DNA from: Streptomyces sp. SID8352
GTDB lineage: Bacteria; Actinomycetota; Actinomycetes; Streptomycetales; Streptomycetaceae
Reading direction: 5' to 3'
DNA length: 64,000 nt
Assembly (NCBI RefSeq): GCF_009862265.1
Contig: NZ_WWGX01000035.1
Location: 3,786-67,785, forward strand
Shown: positions 60,001 to 64,000 of the stretch, piece after piece
Layout: each line of letters starts with the position of its first letter
Numbering within the stretch: position 1 is the stretch's first letter
Program-made: the position numbers and the translations under genes
The notes under the pieces: model-generated
Told to the model about the DNA's origin: nothing
Database searches by the model: none
What the model saw: the letters and a program-made list of their open reading frames with translations, nothing else

Positions 60001-61806
60001 TCAGGCGTCCACGGGCCAGGTCCCGCGGCGGACCATCTCGGTCACCCGGTCGGCGCCGTTGGCCCGCACCAGCAGCTCCAGCCGCATGCGCTCGATGTCC
60101 TCCGCGGACCACTTCTCCGTCGCCATCGTCGCCTTCTCGTGCGACCAGCCGTTGTCGTAGTGGCGCACGACGTAGTCCTTCTGGAAGTCCCACATCCGGG
60201 TGCCCGGCAGTGGGGTGACGATGAACGGGTTGGCGTACGCCATGCCGTGGCCCATCAGCGTGACCGCGTAGTCGATGGTCCTCTCGATCTGCTCCAGCGA
60301 CTCGATGTACGGCTCGTCCCCGGGCCGCGCCGGCGGGTTGACGAAGCCGAGCATGAAACCGCCGGTGACCTGGATGCCGTACTCCGTGAACATCTCCACG
60401 ATCTCGCCGGTCGCCTGCTGGAACGCGTTCAGACGGGGCTTGCCGGACTGTTCGAGGCTGTCCTCGTTGGCGCTCTCCACGGCGAGGTAGACGCTGTAGC
60501 AGCCGCCGTCGGCCATCGCCCTGATCAGGTCGCGGCAGGTCAGCCCGGAACGCATCGCGGCCAGGATGTTGCGGAAGTTGGGGTTGCGCCGCTCGGCCTC
60601 GTCCATCCCGGCGGCGAACGACTCGCCCAGGTGCAGCAGCACGAGGTTGAACAGGCTCAGGCCGCCCTCCTCCACCCACGGCAGGTCGTGCTTGCGCAGC
60701 AGCTCGAAGACGCGCATCGCGTACAGCGGATCGTGCAGCAGGTGGTCGTCCTCGATCAGCACCTCGGTCACCCCCTGCCGGGTCAGCTCGCCCAGGTGCA
60801 GGTCGAACCAGTCGGTGCCCAGCGCCCGCCAGGGCCCGTTCACCATCGGGATGTAGCAGAAGTCGCAGCCCACGTTGCAGCCGATGGTCGAGAAGATCTG
60901 CGCCCAGGAGCCGTGGTCGCGCACCCGCCTGCCCGACGAGTGGTAGCCCTGCCGGTACTGGCTCATGTCCAGCATCCCGAAGTCCGGCAGCGGCATCATG
61001 CCGAGCCGCTGGTCCAGCCCCTGCCGCTTGGGCAGGATGCGCATGTACGGCGACCTGGCGGTGGTCCGCACCACGGCCAGGTCGGCCCGCCGGTAGGCGA
61101 CGCCGGGCACCGCGTCGATGTCGCCGCCCTCCTCGGTCAGCGCCCGCAGCAGCGCCGTGAAGGTCTGGTCGGCCTCGTTGATGACGACGTGGTCGAAGGG
61201 GGAGTCCGGCACCGCGTACCGCCAGTCCCCGCTGGGGTGGGCGCCGCCGGTGACCGTCACGATCCCCGGGTCGATGTCCTTGACCAGGTCGGCCAGGGCC
61301 CGCGCGTTGCCCCACTGGACCGTGTAGATGCACTGGACGCCGACGACGTCCGGGTCGAACTCCTCGACGACCGCCCGCAACTGCGCGTCGTCGAGACCGT
61401 AGCGGACCAGGCTGGAGCCGCCGCCCAGGCCGACCAGCCGCCGCTCCTGCTCCCAGCCGGCGAAGGGCGAGTCGACGATGCGGACCTCGAACCCGGCCAG
61501 GCGCGCGTTGGCCGCGATGCGCAGCAGCCCGATCGGGGTCCCGGCCCGCTTCATGACCTCGAAGGTGTCCAGGCCCAGCGCCCGGAAGCTGCTGCCCTCG
61601 GGAGAGGGCTCCACGACCCGCGTGTACGAGGGGACGACGAGCAGGACCCGGGGCGCCTCGCCGCGGGCGCGCCGCCGGGTGCCGGAGACCGAGGTGCGCA
61701 GGGAGGGCCTGCCCAGATGCCGCAGCGGCGCGCGCTGCGGGGCGCTGGAGAACGCGATGTCCGGGTTCTCGACGACCACGGGGGACGGGGGGACGGCGTG
61801 GGACAT
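60001..61806 (-). CDS. B12-binding-type radical SAM enzyme
   Basis: 601 residues. N-terminal B12-binding-like domain (residues about 50-250: RVLLVVPSYTRVVEPSPEGS, DPDVVGVQCIYTVQWGNARA, TVTGGAHPSGDW) without an obvious DxHxxG motif, then a radical SAM domain with cluster motif CNVGCDFC (Cys310, Cys314, Cys317) and LIEDDHLLHDP. C-terminal extension follows. Class B enzymes of this type methylate unactivated carbon or make C-C rearrangements. ATG 61806 with AAGGAG 7 bases upstream. It converges on the exporter gene with a 31-base gap. Confidence 0.87.
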   Translation of the reverse strand: MSHAVPPSPVVVENPDIAFSSAPQRAPLRHLGRPSLRTSVSGTRRRARGEAPRVLLVVPSYTRVVEPSPEGSSFRALGLDTFEVMKRAGTPIGLLRIAANARLAGFEVRIVDSPFAGWEQERRLVGLGGGSSLVRYGLDDAQLRAVVEEFDPDVVGVQCIYTVQWGNARALADLVKDIDPGIVTVTGGAHPSGDWRYAVPDSPFDHVVINEADQTFTALLRALTEEGGDIDAVPGVAYRRADLAVVRTTARSPYMRILPKRQGLDQRLGMMPLPDFGMLDMSQYRQGYHSSGRRVRDHGSWAQIFSTIGCNVGCDFCYIPMVNGPWRALGTDWFDLHLGELTRQGVTEVLIEDDHLLHDPLYAMRVFELLRKHDLPWVEEGGLSLFNLVLLHLGESFAAGMDEAERRNPNFRNILAAMRSGLTCRDLIRAMADGGCYSVYLAVESANEDSLEQSGKPRLNAFQQATGEIVEMFTEYGIQVTGGFMLGFVNPPARPGDEPYIESLEQIERTIDYAVTLMGHGMAYANPFIVTPLPGTRMWDFQKDYVVRHYDNGWSHEKATMATEKWSAEDIERMRLELLVRANGADRVTEMVRRGTWPVDA

Positions 61807-62143
61807 GAGGGGGCTCCTTCTGACCGGTTGACCGACGGACCGATACGAACAGGAGTGCGCCCGTCATGGTGACGTGCCTCACATCGCGATGGGGGGCATT
61901 TCCCGGGAATGGCGCGAAACACCCCCCCGGGGCAAGCGGCCCCGCCCCCGCCCCGGGCCCTCGGCCCGCCCCTCGGTCCGGCCCCGGCTCTCGCCCCGGC
62001 CCCGGCCCCGGCCGGGACAGGGGGGTCCCGGGAACTTCCGGAACCCCCGGAAACCGTGGGCCTCATGCCCGGGGCGGGGCGGACACGGGGCCGCCCCGCC
62101 CCGGAGAAGCGGGGGCGGGGCAGCCCCGTGCCTGCATGCCTGG
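61807..62143. other. Promoter side of the radical SAM gene and low-complexity DNA
   Basis: Bases 61807-61905 are the likely promoter of the radical SAM gene (minus). Bases 61920-62140 are GC-rich and low complexity with no gene seen. The dispersed palindrome follows at 62144. Confidence 0.45.
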
Positions 62144-62202
62144 GGCCTCTCGTTCGGACCATGCCGGGCTCGCGGACCCCGGCCCGATCCAAACGAAAGA
62201 CC
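62144..62202. terminator. Dispersed terminator-like palindrome, copy 2 (directly after a TAG stop)
   Basis: Matches the element at 46529-46581 in inverse orientation: GGCCTCTCGTTCGGACC at one arm and GGATCAAACGAAAGA-type sequence (GATCCAAACGAAAGA) at the other. Ends right at the TAG stop of the antiporter gene at 62203. One or two base changes differ from copy 1. Confidence 0.8.
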
Positions 62203-63522
62203 CTAGTTCCGGGACGAGCCCGACAGGGCCGGGGTGCCGTCGGCCCCGGCGGGGGAGTCGGGGACCCCGGGTGCCCTGACGCCGATCAGGCGGAGCAGCG
62301 GGCCCGCCATCGCCGTGGTGAGCAGCGCCATGATCACCATGATCGAGAAGAGCTGGTCGTCGATGACCCCGAGGTCGTGGCCGATGCCCAGGACGACGAG
62401 TTCGGTCAGGCCCCGGGTGTTCATCAGGATGCCCAGCGCGCCCGCCTCCCGCCAGGGCACCCCGAAGGACCGGGCGGGGATCACCGAGCCGAGGAGCTTG
62501 CCCGCCACCGCGACCACCATGATCAGGCACAGCTCCCAGGCCCCCGTCCAGCCGATCGCCTTGAGGTCGACCGACAGGCCCGTGACGATGAAGTACACCG
62601 GCAGGAGCAGGGCGCTGACCCGGGCGAGCGGCACCTCCACGGCCTCGCGCGTGCGCGGGCCGACGGTGCGCGGCATCACCAGGCCGGCGGCGAACGCGCC
62701 CAGGATCGGGTGGATGCCGATCCATGCCGTGGCACAGCCGCACAGCAGCGCGAAGGAACCGGCGAGCAGGAACGCCCGGCTGCCGCCCGGCCCCTCCTTC
62801 CCCGCCGCCTCGTCCCGCTCGGTCCGGGCCGCCCAGCGCGCCAGCAGCGGCCGCACCAGGCCGAAGAGCACCGCGCCCAGGACCGCGGCCATCAGCAGCG
62901 TCTGCCACACCTGGCCCGCCCCGTCCGCCGAGGCCACGGCGACGACCACGATCAGCAGGCACCAGGCGATGCCGTCACCGATCGCCGCGCAGGTCAGGGA
63001 CAGGACGCCGGCCTGGGTGCGGCCCAGGCCCGTGTCGTGCAGGATGCGGGCCAGCACGGGGAAGGCGGTGATCGCCATCGTGGTGCCGAAGTAGAGGACG
63101 AAGGTGGAGGTCGGGGTCTGCCCCCGGTGGTCACCGGCGAGGAGGAGGGCCAGGCCGGCGCCCATCACGAACGGCACGGCCATCGCCGACAGCGCCGTGG
63201 TCGCCACCGCCGACCGGCCGCTGCGCAGCAGCCGGGGGTTCATCTCCCAGCCCGCCAGGAACATGAAGAACAGCAGGCCCAGCTCGGACATCGCGGTGAG
63301 CGTGGGGCGCTGGGCCATCGGGAAGAGGTAGGTGTCCAGATCGCCGGGGAGCAGTCCCAGCAGACTGGGCCCCAGCATGATGCCGGTGGCGATCTCCCAG
63401 ACCACGGCGGGCTGGCGCAGCCGGCGGGTGGCCCGGATGAGCGCCGCGCCCGCGAGGACGGCGATCGCCACGTCGGCCAGCGCCACGCAGTCGGGCGGTA
63501 GGTCTCGGAACCACACGGACAT
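62203..63522 (-). CDS. Cation:proton antiporter (CPA2 family)
   Basis: 439 residues, about 12 hydrophobic segments. CPA2 features: WEIATGIMLGPSLLGLLPGD, LGLLFFMFLAGWEMNPRLLR, TTMAITAFPVLARILHDTGL, GILMNTRGLTELVVLGIGHD. Exchanges sodium or potassium for protons. ATG 63522 has AGGAG 5 bases upstream; the frame extends further but through Pro/Arg-rich sequence. It lacks the C-terminal TrkA domains of KefB-type members. Confidence 0.88.
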   Translation of the reverse strand: MSVWFRDLPPDCVALADVAIAVLAGAALIRATRRLRQPAVVWEIATGIMLGPSLLGLLPGDLDTYLFPMAQRPTLTAMSELGLLFFMFLAGWEMNPRLLRSGRSAVATTALSAMAVPFVMGAGLALLLAGDHRGQTPTSTFVLYFGTTMAITAFPVLARILHDTGLGRTQAGVLSLTCAAIGDGIAWCLLIVVVAVASADGAGQVWQTLLMAAVLGAVLFGLVRPLLARWAARTERDEAAGKEGPGGSRAFLLAGSFALLCGCATAWIGIHPILGAFAAGLVMPRTVGPRTREAVEVPLARVSALLLPVYFIVTGLSVDLKAIGWTGAWELCLIMVVAVAGKLLGSVIPARSFGVPWREAGALGILMNTRGLTELVVLGIGHDLGVIDDQLFSIMVIMALLTTAMAGPLLRLIGVRAPGVPDSPAGADGTPALSGSSRN

Positions 63523-64000
63523 CGGGACTCCTGCCTGGAGGGGAGCGGGGGAGGGCGGCCGCGGCGGCGAGGGCCGCGCGGACCCGCCGCCCTCGTGGGG
63601 CGGCCGGGCGGCGCGGCGTGGCGGCACACCGCGGACTCAAACTCTGCTCACTCGGGTGCCCTGCTGGTAACAGCAGTTGGGATGAAAACTCCCGCACGCC
63701 CGCCGCGCCCGGTAAGTCCGTCGGGACGAGAACCGCACCGAAAGAACGACCCCGGCGGCCCGCCGGGCGTTCCTCCTTTCGGGGGTTGCGCCGCCCCGGA
63801 ACGCGACTCCCGGCAGGTCACCGCCCTCTCCCCGCCGCCGGGCGCCCCGCGCGGCGGCCGGGACGCCCCGGAGCGCCCCGGCACCGGGGGAAGGGCGGAC
63901 TCCCGGCCGCCCCGCCCGGCGGCACGGTGAAGGACCGCTCCTGCCGACGGCCGTGCGAGGGGGACGCCGCCCGCCCCGTCACCCGCCGGTAGACGGCGAC
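63523..64000. other. Gene-free window end
   Basis: No supported gene. A small hairpin (GGCGGCCCGCCG-type, around 63751-63765) and the antiporter promoter side lie here. Short open frames are composition artefacts. A gene could begin beyond the window. Confidence 0.45.

Overview
The window is very GC-rich, tightly packed DNA of an actinomycete, most likely Streptomyces or a close relative. Reasons: extreme third-position GC, frequent GTG/TTG starts, a mycothiol-type maleylpyruvate isomerase, an LAxTG-type sortase signal on a surface protein, and many PucR, IclR, XRE-cupin and TPR-type regulators. No rRNA, tRNA, CRISPR array, prophage or insertion sequence was seen. The content looks like accessory catabolism and transport, possibly from a chromosome arm.

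Layout. (1) 1-9.7 kb: end of a collagen-like SPFH membrane protein, an NlpC/P60 hydrolase with a recent internal duplication, a LuxR-type regulator, a zinc-finger regulatory protein, a choice-of-anchor-A surface protein, and long gene-free repeat-rich stretches. (2) 9.6-13.6 kb: a sodium:solute symporter with a 43-residue partner, a zinc-ribbon protein, more repeats. (3) 13.5-18.3 kb: an operon of symporter, FAD oxidoreductase, ureohydrolase and XRE-cupin regulator behind a clear promoter overlapped by two inverted repeats; probably uptake and breakdown of an amine or guanidino compound. (4) 18.4-23.2 kb: 3-hydroxybenzoate/gentisate catabolism with a divergent IclR regulator. (5) 23.3-28 kb: a TPR regulator, a cysteine desulfurase fused to a SAM methyltransferase, and a coupled small protein. 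(6) 28.7-32.5 kb: MgtE, an AraC regulator and a TauE-like permease whose frame runs on antisense through the next gene. (7) 32-43.8 kb: one eleven-gene minus-strand unit of DUF1537 kinase-like protein, isochorismatase-fold hydrolase, two PuuE-like deacetylase-fold hydrolases, an allantoicase-like protein, a five-part peptide-type ABC importer and a PucR regulator; read together, a ureide or ureide-like utilisation system. (8) 44.3-47 kb: a thiol-redox group (CcdA-like, DsbA-like, membrane protein with a CPVC motif, small anchored protein). (9) 47.3-58 kb: a second uptake and degradation system, with a polar-amino-acid-type ABC importer whose ATPase is split off beside a GAF-PucR regulator, plus a luciferase-like monooxygenase, flavin reductase, CMD-like protein, aldehyde dehydrogenase, amidohydrolase and NIPSNAP-like protein. 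(10) 58.1-64 kb: a TrpF-like protein, a DMT exporter, a B12-type radical SAM enzyme and a CPA2 antiporter.

Common themes are translational coupling (ATGA/GTGA overlaps), operons pairing one importer with its own degradative enzymes and regulator, and dispersed palindromes in intergenic DNA. One terminator-like element occurs twice (46.5 and 62.1 kb), each time starting directly after a TAG stop. The most unusual items are the desulfurase-methyltransferase fusion, the ureide-type operon, and the TrpF-like/radical SAM group. Substrates are inferred from families and context only.
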